In this document: piece by piece, positions 51,253-60,229 of the stretch
Layout: each line of letters starts with the position of its first letter
How positions within the stretch are numbered: position 1 is the first letter of the stretch
Assembly: GCA_038211615.1 (NCBI GenBank)
Contig: JBBQVL010000008.1
Location: forward strand, 1-64,000
DNA: 64,000 nucleotides
Source: DASWJZ01 sp038211615
Lineage (GTDB): Bacteria > Pseudomonadota > Alphaproteobacteria > Rhizobiales > Afifellaceae
Direction: 5' to 3'
The notes under the pieces: model-generated
The model's database searches: none
What the model was told of the DNA's origin: nothing
What the model saw: the letters and a program-made list of their open reading frames with translations, nothing else
Position numbers and translations under genes: made by a program

Positions 51253-52413
51253 ATGCTTTCGGTACGACGCTTTCTTCTGATCCTTGTTGCGCTGGCGCTG
51301 GGTCCGCTTGGGTCCATGTCCGCCCGCGCGCAGCTCTTCGACACCAAGGCGCCCTACGCGCTGCTGATGGACTACGACAGCGGCACGGTGCTGTTCGAGA
51401 AGGCCGCCGACGAACGTTTCGAGCCGGCATCGCTCGGCAAGCTCATGACCGTCGAATACGTGTTCAACGAGCTCAAGCAGGGCCGCGCCAAGGACACCGA
51501 CACGTTCACCGTGTCCGAGCACGCCTGGCGAACGGGCGGCGCCCCGGCGGGCGGCTCCGCCATGTATGCGGAGCTTCATTCGAGCGTCGCCATCCACGAC
51601 CTTCTTCGCGGGCTTATCGTGCAGTCGGGAAACGACGCGGCGATCGTGCTCGCCGAGGGCCTCGCCGGCTCCGAGCCGGCGTTCGCCGATCTCCTCAACA
51701 AACGCGCCGCAACCCTTGGGCTGAAGAATTCGAACTTTCAGAACGCCAACGGCCTGCACGATCCGGATCAGGGCGTCACGGCGCGCGATCTGGCGATTCT
51801 CGCGCGGCACATCATCCACGACTATCCCGAGTACTATTCGATCTTCTCCGAGCCGGAATTCACCTGGAACAAGATCCGGCAGCTGAACCGCAATCCGCTC
51901 ATCGGCCAGGGTATTGGTGTCGACGGGCTGAAGACAGGCTACATCAAGGAATCGGGCTACGGCCTCGTGGCCTCCGCGCTTCGCAATCAGCAGCGGCTGG
52001 TACTCGTCGTTGCTGGCCTTACCTCGGAGACCGACCGCGAGGCGGAGGCGAAGAGGCTGCTCGACTGGGGGTTCGGCAATTTCCAGACGGTCACCGCCTT
52101 CAACAAGGACGAGGTTGTGGCCGAGGCGTCGGTATACGGCGGAACTGCGGGCAGCGTGCCGCTGAAGGCCGGCGGCGCGGTCCACATCCTGGTTGCGCGC
52201 GACAACAAGGACGCGCTGAAGGCGCGCGTCGTCTACCAGGGGCCGATCATGGCCCCCGTCGAGCCGGGGGCCGAGGTCGGCACGCTTAAAGTCTGGAACG
52301 GCGACCGGCTGATCCAGGAGACGCCGCTCTACACGGCGGGGTCGGTCGGACGCGGCTCGCTTCATTCGCGTGCGTTCGATGCGCTCGGCGAGCTGCTGTT
52401 CGGCTGGCTGTGA
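51253..52413 (+). CDS. dacC: D-alanyl-D-alanine carboxypeptidase (PBP5/6 type)
   Basis: A 386-residue serine-type carboxypeptidase that trims the terminal D-Ala of peptidoglycan stem peptides. The signal peptide ends SMSARA. Active-site motifs are S60-LGK63 (SxxK), S125GN127 (SxN) and K227TG229 (KTG). The more common residues after the Ser are MTK or TTK; LGK is unusual. A PBP5 C-terminal domain follows (about 280-370), with a terminal amphipathic anchor (ALGELLFGWL). The stop overlaps the GTG start of tmk. Confidence 0.95.
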   Translation: MLSVRRFLLILVALALGPLGSMSARAQLFDTKAPYALLMDYDSGTVLFEKAADERFEPASLGKLMTVEYVFNELKQGRAKDTDTFTVSEHAWRTGGAPAGGSAMYAELHSSVAIHDLLRGLIVQSGNDAAIVLAEGLAGSEPAFADLLNKRAATLGLKNSNFQNANGLHDPDQGVTARDLAILARHIIHDYPEYYSIFSEPEFTWNKIRQLNRNPLIGQGIGVDGLKTGYIKESGYGLVASALRNQQRLVLVVAGLTSETDREAEAKRLLDWGFGNFQTVTAFNKDEVVAEASVYGGTAGSVPLKAGGAVHILVARDNKDALKARVVYQGPIMAPVEPGAEVGTLKVWNGDRLIQETPLYTAGSVGRGSLHSRAFDALGELLFGWL

Positions 52414-53057
52414 GGGGGCGCGGCCTCTTCATCACGCTCGAGGGCGGCGAGGGAGCGGGAAAATCCGGCCACGCGGCGCGTCTGGCTGATTGGCTGAAGG
52501 GGCGGGGGATAGCGGTCCTCGTCACCCGCGAGCCCGGCGGCAGCCCGCGCGCCGAGACGCTGCGGCAGCTCCTGCTCTCCGGCCGCTTCGCCGCGCAGGG
52601 GCCGGACACCGAGGCGCTCGTCTTCGCGCTTGCCCGCGCCGACCACCTCGCGGTGAAGATCCGCCCGGCGCTGGAGGCGGGCAGGTGGGTGATCTCGGAT
52701 CGCTTCATGGATTCCACCCGCGCCTACCAGGGCGCGGCGGGCGCCGACCCGGCGCTGCTCGACCTCATCGACGCGATAGTGGTCGGGCCGGACCGGCCCG
52801 ACCTCACCCTCGTCCTCGACGTCGCGGCGCAGGTCGGCCTGAAGCGCACCGAGAACCGCGCCAGCGGTCCCGACCGCTTCGAGCGCGACGCGATGGAACT
52901 GCATGAGGCGCGCCGCCAGGCGTTTCTCGACATCGCAAAGCGTGAGCCCGGGCGCTGTGTCGTCATCGACGCCAATCAGGACAAGGCGGTAGTGTGGGAG
53001 GCGATCCGGACCGCGGTCGCAGAACGGCTGCTTACGCCCGCCGGCAAGGCTCGCTGA
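52410..53057 (+). CDS. tmk: Thymidylate kinase
   Basis: A 215-residue dTMP kinase. The P-loop is EGGEGAGKS, the base and phosphate loop TREPGGSP, DRFMDSTRAYQG binds the nucleotide, and RFERDAMELHEARRQAFLDIA forms the lid region. After the P-loop the sequence reads SGHAARL where most homologs have STQ, so the residues next to the phosphate-binding Lys-Ser are changed. The start is GTG 52410, inside the dacC stop. It is in an operon with holB and metG. Confidence 0.95.
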   Translation: MRGRGLFITLEGGEGAGKSGHAARLADWLKGRGIAVLVTREPGGSPRAETLRQLLLSGRFAAQGPDTEALVFALARADHLAVKIRPALEAGRWVISDRFMDSTRAYQGAAGADPALLDLIDAIVVGPDRPDLTLVLDVAAQVGLKRTENRASGPDRFERDAMELHEARRQAFLDIAKREPGRCVVIDANQDKAVVWEAIRTAVAERLLTPAGKAR

Positions 53058-53061
53058 AGCC

Positions 53062-54147
53062 GTGGCCCGCGCTCCGAAACTCGAAGAGGAACCGCCGCCG
53101 CATGATGCGCTGGAGGGCGTGCCGCTGCCGCGCGAGACAAATATTCTCGTCGGCCACCGCGCGGCGGAACAGGTGCTCCTCGACGCCTACCGGTCGGAGC
53201 GGATGCACCACGCGTGGATCCTCGCCGGCGAGCGCGGCATCGGCAAGGCGACGCTCGCCTTCCGCTTCGCCCGCTTCGTCTTCGCGCATCCCGATCCGTC
53301 CGCGCCGGAAGTGGCGGCGGCCGCCGACCTGTCGGTCCCGCCGGAACACCCGGCCGCCCGCCGCGTCGCCGTCGGCGCACACGGCAATCTCCTCCACCTG
53401 ACACGCGACTGGAACGAGAAGGAGAAGCGCTACCGCACCGAGCTTCGGGTTCCGACGGTGCGGCGGATCATCCCCTTCCTCGGCAGCACGGCGGGCGAGG
53501 GGGGGTGGCGCGTCGTAATCGTCGACACGGCCGACGACATGAACATCAGCGCGGCGAATGCCATCCTGAAGAACCTCGAGGAGCCGCCCAAGGCGACGCT
53601 TTTCCTGATGCTGGCGGAACGGCGCGGCGCGCTCCTGCCGACCATCCTGTCGCGCTCCCGCACGCTGCATCTGGAGCCGCTGTCGCCGGCGGAAACCGAG
53701 GAGGTTGTGCGGATGGTGGCGCCCGGCGCGGCAGAGGGGACCGACACCCGCCTCGCGGCGGCGCTTGCCGGCGGAAGCCCGCGCCGCTTCATCGAGCTGA
53801 CGCGCCGGGGCGGTGTCGAGCTTTACCAGCTGATGCGCCGCGGCATCGAGGGGGGCGACCGGGGGGCGCAGTTCAAGCTTTCGACGCTCGCCTCGGATGC
53901 CGGCGGGATGCAGCAGTTCGTCGACCTTTTCGAGACCTATCTCAGCCGCCGTCTGCGTGGCCTGCCGGAGCCGGGCGGAGAAAGTCCGCCTCCGGTGCCG
54001 CTTGTCAGCCTCGCGGCGCTATGGGAAAAGGCAGCGGTTTCCGGGCTGGAAGTCGAGACCTACAATCTCGACCGCAGGCAGTTCGTCCTCGACCTTATCG
54101 AGACTGCGGCGGCTGCCTTCCGTCAGGCGGCAATCGCGAAAGCCTGA
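53062..54147 (+). CDS. holB: DNA polymerase III subunit delta'
   Basis: A 361-residue clamp-loader subunit. The AAA+ domain begins after ETNILVGHRAAEQ, with Walker A GERGIGKAT (56-64). MNISAANAILKNLEEPPKATLFLML and PTILSRSRTLHL contain the sensor and SRC-like region. No zinc-binding Cys cluster is seen, unlike E. coli delta'. A helical collar domain completes it. The start is GTG 53062, 4 bp after tmk. metG follows. Confidence 0.93.
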   Translation: MARAPKLEEEPPPHDALEGVPLPRETNILVGHRAAEQVLLDAYRSERMHHAWILAGERGIGKATLAFRFARFVFAHPDPSAPEVAAAADLSVPPEHPAARRVAVGAHGNLLHLTRDWNEKEKRYRTELRVPTVRRIIPFLGSTAGEGGWRVVIVDTADDMNISAANAILKNLEEPPKATLFLMLAERRGALLPTILSRSRTLHLEPLSPAETEEVVRMVAPGAAEGTDTRLAAALAGGSPRRFIELTRRGGVELYQLMRRGIEGGDRGAQFKLSTLASDAGGMQQFVDLFETYLSRRLRGLPEPGGESPPPVPLVSLAALWEKAAVSGLEVETYNLDRRQFVLDLIETAAAAFRQAAIAKA

Positions 54148-54184
54148 ACCCCGAACAGATCGTGAGCCCTAGCGGGTCGAGTGC

Positions 54185-55750
54185 ATGGCCGACAAACCGA
54201 CATTCTACATCACCACGCCGATCTTCTATCCGAACGGGGTGCCGCATATCGGCCACGCGTACAACATGATCGCGAGCGACGTGATTGCGCGTTTCGAGCG
54301 GCTTGACGGGAAGGACGTGTATTTCCTGACCGGGACCGACGAGCACGGCCTCAAGATGCAGCAGACCGCGATTGCGCAGGGGCTCACGCCGCGCGCGCTT
54401 GCCGACCGCAATTCCGAGCAGTTCCGCCGGCTCGCCGCGACGCTCAACCTCTCCAACGACGATTTCATCCGCACCACGGAGGAGCGGCACTATCGCGCCT
54501 GCCAGGAGCTCTGGCGTCGGATGGACGCCGCCGGCGACATCTATCTCGACCGCTATTCCGGCTGGTACTCGGTGCGCCAGGAGGCGTATTTCGACGAGGG
54601 CGAAACGAAGGTCGGCGAGGACGGCGTGCGCCGCGAGCCGCTCGGCTCGCCGGTCGAATGGGTGGAGGAGGAGAGCTATTTCTTCCGCCTCTCCGCCTAT
54701 CAGGAACGGCTGCTCGCGCACTACGAGGCGCATCCCGATTTCGTCGCCCCGCGCGAACGGCGCAACGAAGTGCTGAGCTTCGTCAAAGCCGGGCTCAAGG
54801 ACCTGTCGATCTCGCGCACCACTTTCGATTGGGGCGTGCCGGTGCCGGGCGACCCGAAGCACGTCATGTACGTGTGGGTCGATGCGCTGACCAACTACAT
54901 CACGGCCGCCGGCTATCCGGACAAGGCCGCGCCGCTCTGGCGCTTCTGGCCCGCCGACCTGCACCTGATCGGCAAGGACATCGTGCGCTTCCACACGATC
55001 TACTGGCCGGCGTTCCTGATGTCGGCGGGGATCGCACTCCCGAAGCGCGTCTTCGGGCACGGCTTCCTCAACAATCGCGGGGAGAAGATGTCGAAATCGG
55101 TCGGCAACGTCGTCGACCCTTTCACCATCACGGCGCACTACGGAGTCGATGAGGTGCGCTACTTCTTCATGCGCGAAGTCTCGTTCGGGCAGGACGGCGT
55201 CTACAGCCACGAGGCGATCGCCAACCGCATCAACGCCGATCTCGCCAACGACCTTGGCAACCTCGCGCAGCGCTCGCTGTCGATGATCGGGCGCTATGCT
55301 GGTTCGGTCGTACCGACGCCGGGCGTCTATTCGAGCGAGGACAAGGCGATGCTGGCGACGGTTGACGGCCTCGCCGAGCGCTGCCGCTTCGAGATGGCGC
55401 AGCAGGGGATCCACCTCGCGCTCGCGGCGATCTGGCAGGCGGTGGCCGACGCCAACCGCTACTTCGCCGGCCAGGAGCCCTGGGCGCTGCGCAAGACCGA
55501 TCCGGAGCGGATGTCGACCGTGCTTTACGTGACGGCGGAAGTGGTGCGGCAGGTCGCGATTCTCGTGCAGCCGGTCATGCCGAAATCGGCGGCGCGGATG
55601 CTCGACCTCGTGGCGATTCCGGCGGAAGACCGGACATTTGCGAGCCTCGGCGAAGCCGGGCGGCTACAACCCGGCACGATCCTGCCGCCGGCCGAGGCTA
55701 TCTTTCCACGCTACGTGGAGAAGGAACCGGCGGGCGAGGGGGCCGCCTAG
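54185..55750 (+). CDS. metG: Methionyl-tRNA synthetase
   Basis: A 521-residue class I synthetase. HIGH is exact (21-24), YFLTGTDEHGLKMQQTA follows, and the second signature is K301MSKS305. The connective peptide (YSGWYSVRQEAYFDEGE) lacks the zinc-binding Cys residues, as in the short bacterial subtype. There is no C-terminal tRNA-binding (Trbp111-like) extension. It is the last gene of the dacC-tmk-holB-metG operon and is convergent with a GGDEF-EAL gene 4 bp away. Confidence 0.98.
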   Translation: MADKPTFYITTPIFYPNGVPHIGHAYNMIASDVIARFERLDGKDVYFLTGTDEHGLKMQQTAIAQGLTPRALADRNSEQFRRLAATLNLSNDDFIRTTEERHYRACQELWRRMDAAGDIYLDRYSGWYSVRQEAYFDEGETKVGEDGVRREPLGSPVEWVEEESYFFRLSAYQERLLAHYEAHPDFVAPRERRNEVLSFVKAGLKDLSISRTTFDWGVPVPGDPKHVMYVWVDALTNYITAAGYPDKAAPLWRFWPADLHLIGKDIVRFHTIYWPAFLMSAGIALPKRVFGHGFLNNRGEKMSKSVGNVVDPFTITAHYGVDEVRYFFMREVSFGQDGVYSHEAIANRINADLANDLGNLAQRSLSMIGRYAGSVVPTPGVYSSEDKAMLATVDGLAERCRFEMAQQGIHLALAAIWQAVADANRYFAGQEPWALRKTDPERMSTVLYVTAEVVRQVAILVQPVMPKSAARMLDLVAIPAEDRTFASLGEAGRLQPGTILPPAEAIFPRYVEKEPAGEGAA

Positions 55751-55754
55751 CGGC

Positions 55755-57455
55755 CTACGCCACCTGCCGGATGCCGAAGGCGCGGTCGAGCAGCTCGGCC
55801 ATCGCCTCTTCCGGCAGCGGTCGCGAAAAGAGGAAGCCCTGCAGCTCCGTGCAGCCGGTCGAAGCGAGGAACTGACGCTGCTCCTCGGTCTCGACGCCTT
55901 CGGCCGTGACCACCAGACCAAGCGTCTTGCCGATATTGGCGACGGCATGGACGATCGCGCCGGAATCTGCCGAATGCCCGAGATATTGCACGAATGAGCG
56001 GTCGATCTTGACCTTGTCGACCTCCAGCCGCCGCAGATGCACGAGGCTCGAATAGCCGGTGCCGAAATCGTCGAGCGCGATCCGCACCCCCGCGGCACGG
56101 AGATCGCGGAGGCTGCAGGCGACGACGCCGTCCGCGTTGAAAAGCGTATTCTCGGTGATCTCGAGCTGCAGTCTGCGCGGATCGAAGCCGTTTTCGTGAA
56201 TGATCTTGAGGAAGTGCGGCGCCAGCGACGGATTGCGGAGCTGGACCGGCGAGACATTGACCGCGAGCGAGATGTCCGGCCAGCGGCTGAGCGTCCGGCA
56301 GGCCTGCGCCAGAACCCATTCGCCGAGCGGGGCGATGAGACCGGTCTCCTCCGCGATCGGCACGAACTGGCCCGGCCCCAGCATGCCGAGCGCCGGATGG
56401 TTCCAGCGCACCAATGCTTCCACGCCGATCAGCGCCTCGTCGGAATTGGCGTAGAGCGGCTGATAGTGGATCTCCAGACCAAGCCCCTTCGCCAGGGCCT
56501 CGCGCAGATCGCATTCGATCATGTTGCGCCTGCGGCGCCGCTCGTCCATCTCGTCGGAAAAGATGCGGTAGCAGCCGCGACCGTCTTCCTTCGCCTTGTA
56601 GAGGGCGGCATCGGCCTTGCGCAGCAGATCCGTGTAGCGGCAATCCGGGTCGCTCGCGAGGGCGACGCCGATCGAGGCGCCGACGAAAGCCTGCATCCCG
56701 GCGACCTCGAACGGCTGTCTGGCGGCCTGCAGGATCCTTTCGCAAAGGTCCGGCAGAACCCTCGGATCCTCTATGCCGGATACCAGCACCGCAAACTCGT
56801 CTCCCCCGATCCGCGCGACGGTATCGCCGGAGCGGACCAGCGCGGTCATGCGGCTCGCGAACTCGCGAATGAGTTCGTCGCCGGCCTGGTGGCCGTAGAG
56901 ATCGTTGACGTCCTTGAACCCGTCGAGGTCGATATAAAGCAGCGCGCAGCGCGAGGTGCCCGCGAGTTCCTTGTCGACCCGGTCGTTGAGGAGAGTGCGG
57001 TTTGCGAGCCCGCTCAATCCGTCGTGCAGCGCCAGATAACGGCTGTGCGCCTCTGCCTCACGGAATTCCGTGATATCCGTAATCACGGCGACAAGGAGCG
57101 GCACTTCCTCGTTGATGCGGACCAGACGCTTGCGCGTGACGATGGTGCGAACGTTGCCGTTCAGGTCGGTATGTTCCTCCTCATTCTCGTTTTCCGCGCC
57201 GGTCTTGAAGACCCGATCGTCGATCGTCCAGAAAATCTCGGCCTGCTCCGCCGGCACAAAGTCAAAGTCCGACTTCCCGAGCAACTTCTCCCTCGGAAGG
57301 CCCACGAACTTGCACATGGAGTCGTTCAGCAGCACCCAGCGGTGCTGCCGATCCTTGACGAAGATCGGGCTTGCCACGACGTCGATGATCGTCTGCAGCG
57401 CTTCGAGGCTGCCGATCGCTTCAAGGGCTGTCGAGGGCGTCTTCTGAACGGTCAC
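55755..57455 (-). CDS. PAS-GGDEF-EAL cyclic-di-GMP enzyme
   Basis: A 566-residue cytosolic protein without membrane helices. A PAS domain (about 15-135) precedes a GGDEF domain with intact G217GDEF221 and the inhibitory I-site RSGD (208-211) five residues upstream. The C-terminal EAL domain has E346AL, LEITEN, DDFGTGYSSL, KIDRSFV, EGVET and QGFLFSRPL, all intact. Both synthesis and hydrolysis of c-di-GMP are therefore possible, tuned by the PAS sensor and product inhibition. Such proteins govern attachment and polysaccharide production; a link to the locus at 1693-8691 is only a hypothesis. It is monocistronic. Confidence 0.96.
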   Translation of the reverse strand: MTVQKTPSTALEAIGSLEALQTIIDVVASPIFVKDRQHRWVLLNDSMCKFVGLPREKLLGKSDFDFVPAEQAEIFWTIDDRVFKTGAENENEEEHTDLNGNVRTIVTRKRLVRINEEVPLLVAVITDITEFREAEAHSRYLALHDGLSGLANRTLLNDRVDKELAGTSRCALLYIDLDGFKDVNDLYGHQAGDELIREFASRMTALVRSGDTVARIGGDEFAVLVSGIEDPRVLPDLCERILQAARQPFEVAGMQAFVGASIGVALASDPDCRYTDLLRKADAALYKAKEDGRGCYRIFSDEMDERRRRRNMIECDLREALAKGLGLEIHYQPLYANSDEALIGVEALVRWNHPALGMLGPGQFVPIAEETGLIAPLGEWVLAQACRTLSRWPDISLAVNVSPVQLRNPSLAPHFLKIIHENGFDPRRLQLEITENTLFNADGVVACSLRDLRAAGVRIALDDFGTGYSSLVHLRRLEVDKVKIDRSFVQYLGHSADSGAIVHAVANIGKTLGLVVTAEGVETEEQRQFLASTGCTELQGFLFSRPLPEEAMAELLDRAFGIRQVA

Positions 57456-57717
57456 GCGAGGACTCCGAACCGCGCTTCTGGCGTTGGTTCCAGACGATAT
57501 CCCGAGGCAGTTGCCTTCGACTGAATTGCGCCCTTTGAATTGTCGGAAACAGAGCTACCTTCTGTGAACCTTACGCCGGCAAAGCACGCAAGATGCCGGG
57601 CGCGGCTTGGGGAAGCCGTCGGAGCGCCTGCGAAACCGGCAACGGTTTACTTGGCGGCGTCGAGACGATAGGTGCAAACGCGCCTCGGCGACGGCTCGCC
57701 GGGCACGAAAGAGGTTC

Positions 57718-58497
57718 ATGCTCGTCGACAGCCACTGCCATCTGGATTTCCCCGATTTCGCGGCGGAATTGGATCAGGTCGTCGCCCGCGCCGGCGCCGC
57801 GGGCATCACGACGATGGTGACGATCTCGACCCGCGTGCGGCGGTTCGATGCGGTGCGGGCCGTCGCGGAGCGGTTCGACCGGATTTACTGTTCGGTGGGC
57901 ACGCATCCGCACAACGCTCACGAGGAACTCGACGTGACTGCGGAGATGCTGGCGGAAATCGCCGCGCACCCGAAGGTCGTGGCGATCGGGGAGGCGGGGC
58001 TCGACTACCACTACAAAAATTCCCCGCCCGAGGCGCAGGCGGCCGGCTTCATCACGCATATCGCGGCGGCGCGCGCGACGGGGCTGCCGCTCGTGATCCA
58101 TGCGCGCGAGGCCGACGCCGACATCGCGGCGATCCTGAAGCGGGAATCGGAGAAGGGGGCCTTCCCCGCCGTGCTGCACTGCTTCTCGTCCGGGCGAGCG
58201 CTGGCGGAGACGGCAATCGCGCTCGGCCACTATGTCTCGTTCTCGGGCATCCTTACATTCAAGAACTCTCAGGAAATCAGGGACATCGCGCGGGATCTTC
58301 CAGCGGATCGCATCCTGGTGGAGACGGACGCGCCCTATCTCGCCCCGCCGCCGCACCGGGGCCAGCGCAATGAGCCGGCCTTCGTCGCACACACCGCCGA
58401 AGTGCTGGCCCAGGTGCGCGGCGTAAGCCCCGAGGAGATCGGGCGGCTGACTTCGGACAACTTTTTCCGGCTCTTCTCCAAAGTGCCGCGGGGCTGA
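57718..58497 (+). CDS. tatD: TatD family metal-dependent deoxyribonuclease
   Basis: A 259-residue TIM-barrel hydrolase. The N-terminal SHCHLD supplies the first metal His pair, GEAGLDYHYKNSP the bridging Glu, VIHAREAD and VLHCFS further His, and VETDAPYLAPPPHRG the catalytic Asp. ATG 57718 follows AGAGG; the frame extends upstream without support. TatD proteins are 3'-5' exonucleases with roles in DNA repair and quality control. An MBL-fold hydrolase follows after 5 bp, the standard metG-tatD-MBL order. The 262 bp before it hold no other feature I can support. Confidence 0.96.
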   Translation: MLVDSHCHLDFPDFAAELDQVVARAGAAGITTMVTISTRVRRFDAVRAVAERFDRIYCSVGTHPHNAHEELDVTAEMLAEIAAHPKVVAIGEAGLDYHYKNSPPEAQAAGFITHIAAARATGLPLVIHAREADADIAAILKRESEKGAFPAVLHCFSSGRALAETAIALGHYVSFSGILTFKNSQEIRDIARDLPADRILVETDAPYLAPPPHRGQRNEPAFVAHTAEVLAQVRGVSPEEIGRLTSDNFFRLFSKVPRG

Positions 58498-58502
58498 GGG
58501 CT

Positions 58503-59309
58503 TTGAGCGACTTTCTGCGCTTCCGGGTGCTCGGATGCGGCTCGTCGCCCGGCGTGCCGCGGATCGGCGGCGACTGGGGCGTCTGCGATCCGGCCAATCC
58601 GAAGAACCGCCGCCGCCGCTGTTCGCTGCTCGCGCAGCGGATATCGGATGGGCGCACCACCAGCGTGCTCGTCGATACGAGCCCCGACCTTCGCGAGCAG
58701 GCGCTCGACGCCGGCATCGCCTCGGTGGACGGCGTGCTCTTCACGCACTCGCACGCCGACCATATTCACGGCATCGACGATCTGCGCGGCTTCGTGATGA
58801 ACACGCAGCGGCGCGTCGAGGTGTACGCCGACCACCCGACGCTGACACGGCTCAGGGAGGGCTTCGGCTATTGCTTCGAGACGCCGGCCGGCAGCGACTA
58901 TCCCCCGCTGGCGAACGCGCACCTGATCGAGGCCGGCGCGCCGGTCACGATCGAAGGGCAGGGGGGCGCCCTCACCGCCTTGCCGATCAATCAGAAGCAC
59001 GGCCGCATCGCATCGCTCGCCTTCCGCATTGGCGGCCTGGCCTACTCGCCGGACGCCAGCGGCTTCGACGCGGATGCCGAGCGGCTGCTGGCGGGCCTCG
59101 ACGTGTGGATCCTCGACGCGCTCCGGCCGCGACCGCATCCGAGCCACCTGTCTCTCTCGCAGGCGCTGGCCTGGATCGAGCGGCTGCGGCCGAAGCGCGC
59201 GATCCTGACGCACATGCACGTCGACATGGACTACGCCACGCTGCGGCGCGAGCTGCCGCCGAACGTCGAGCCAGCCTACGACGGCATGACGATCGAGCTT
59301 CCGGCATGA
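58503..59309 (+). CDS. MBL-fold metallo-hydrolase (PhnP-like)
   Basis: A 268-residue metallo-beta-lactamase-fold phosphodiesterase. RVLGCGSSPGVPRIGGDWG is the usual start of this subgroup. The metal motif is H82SHADH87, followed by INQKHG, LAYSPDASG and the C-terminal AILTHMHVDMDY. The family resembles PhnP (cyclic ribose phosphate diesterase). The start is TTG 58503. It is in an operon with tatD and overlaps the protease gene by ATGA. Confidence 0.93.
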   Translation: MSDFLRFRVLGCGSSPGVPRIGGDWGVCDPANPKNRRRRCSLLAQRISDGRTTSVLVDTSPDLREQALDAGIASVDGVLFTHSHADHIHGIDDLRGFVMNTQRRVEVYADHPTLTRLREGFGYCFETPAGSDYPPLANAHLIEAGAPVTIEGQGGALTALPINQKHGRIASLAFRIGGLAYSPDASGFDADAERLLAGLDVWILDALRPRPHPSHLSLSQALAWIERLRPKRAILTHMHVDMDYATLRRELPPNVEPAYDGMTIELPA

Positions 59310-60136
59310 AGCGCGCGAGAAGCAGGATTGCGACGGTAGCGGCCGTGCTCGCGTGCCTTGGAACGACGACCGTCGCCAACATCATCGACGGCGCCGACGA
59401 GCGGGACTCGATCCTCGCCATAGGCGCGTCGCTCGGGCTGACCCCGGCGGAGATAGCCCGCATCCGCCACGTTTCCGGACACGTCGGCTGCTTCCTGCCG
59501 TCGCCGTCGGTCGGCACCGGGGCGCTCTTCCTGACGAATGCGCAGATCGTGACGGCCGGGCACATCCTGTTCGACCGCTCCGGCCATCGCCGCTCGAAAT
59601 GCTTCTTCCGGACGCAGGATCCGGAGCCGCTCACGATCGACCTGATCGTCGATCCGGACTCCGTCCGCTCCGGCGCGACGCCGCCGCGCGCGGGCTCAAA
59701 CGAGGACTACGCCATCGCGCGGCTGGCGGAGCCTGTGCCGGTTGCCGAGCCGTTTCCGGTCGACGAAGCAGTTCCGGTGAAGGCCGGCGACCGCCTGATC
59801 GTCATCAGCGCGCATCCGGCCGGCATGGAACGCGAGGTCGACGCGGGAGTGCCGGTGGCACAGGGCTGCACGGTGCGCCGCGTCCCAAGATCGTCGAGCG
59901 CCACAACGTTCTACCGGACGGACTGCGACGCAACCGGCTCGTCGTCCGGCGGCATGCATCTGGCGCGAGTCGATGGCCGCCTGGTGTTTCGCGGCGTCAC
60001 GATCACCACCGGGCCGTGGCAGGACGAGAAGTTCCGCGGCGCGGCTTACGACGAACGCGGCGGCAGCGTCACGACTGCGCTCGGCGTCGATGCGGGGATC
60101 CTTGCGTCCGGCAAGAGCCTCGCCGCCGCACAATAG
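59306..60136 (+). CDS. Secreted trypsin-like serine protease
   Basis: A 276-residue exported protein with the chymotrypsin-fold triad in order: His86 in VTAGHILF, Asp134 in NEDYAIARL and Ser214 in TGSSSGGMH. The nucleophile loop has SSSGG where GxSGG is usual, so the position two residues before the Ser is Ser rather than Gly. A short signal peptide is visible (ATVAAVLACLGTTTVA). Cys pairs (C62/C99, C188/C207) could form disulfides. It overlaps the MBL gene stop, so it is attached to the tatD operon. The target is unknown. Confidence 0.85.
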   Translation: MKRARSRIATVAAVLACLGTTTVANIIDGADERDSILAIGASLGLTPAEIARIRHVSGHVGCFLPSPSVGTGALFLTNAQIVTAGHILFDRSGHRRSKCFFRTQDPEPLTIDLIVDPDSVRSGATPPRAGSNEDYAIARLAEPVPVAEPFPVDEAVPVKAGDRLIVISAHPAGMEREVDAGVPVAQGCTVRRVPRSSSATTFYRTDCDATGSSSGGMHLARVDGRLVFRGVTITTGPWQDEKFRGAAYDERGGSVTTALGVDAGILASGKSLAAAQ

Positions 60137-60229
60137 CATTTTGGTTCCATAATATATCTTATGCGAATGGTATCGAATTGATCTTTTGTCATTCAGCGCC
60201 CTACTGTTTGAAATTGCCTGGAGCCGGAC

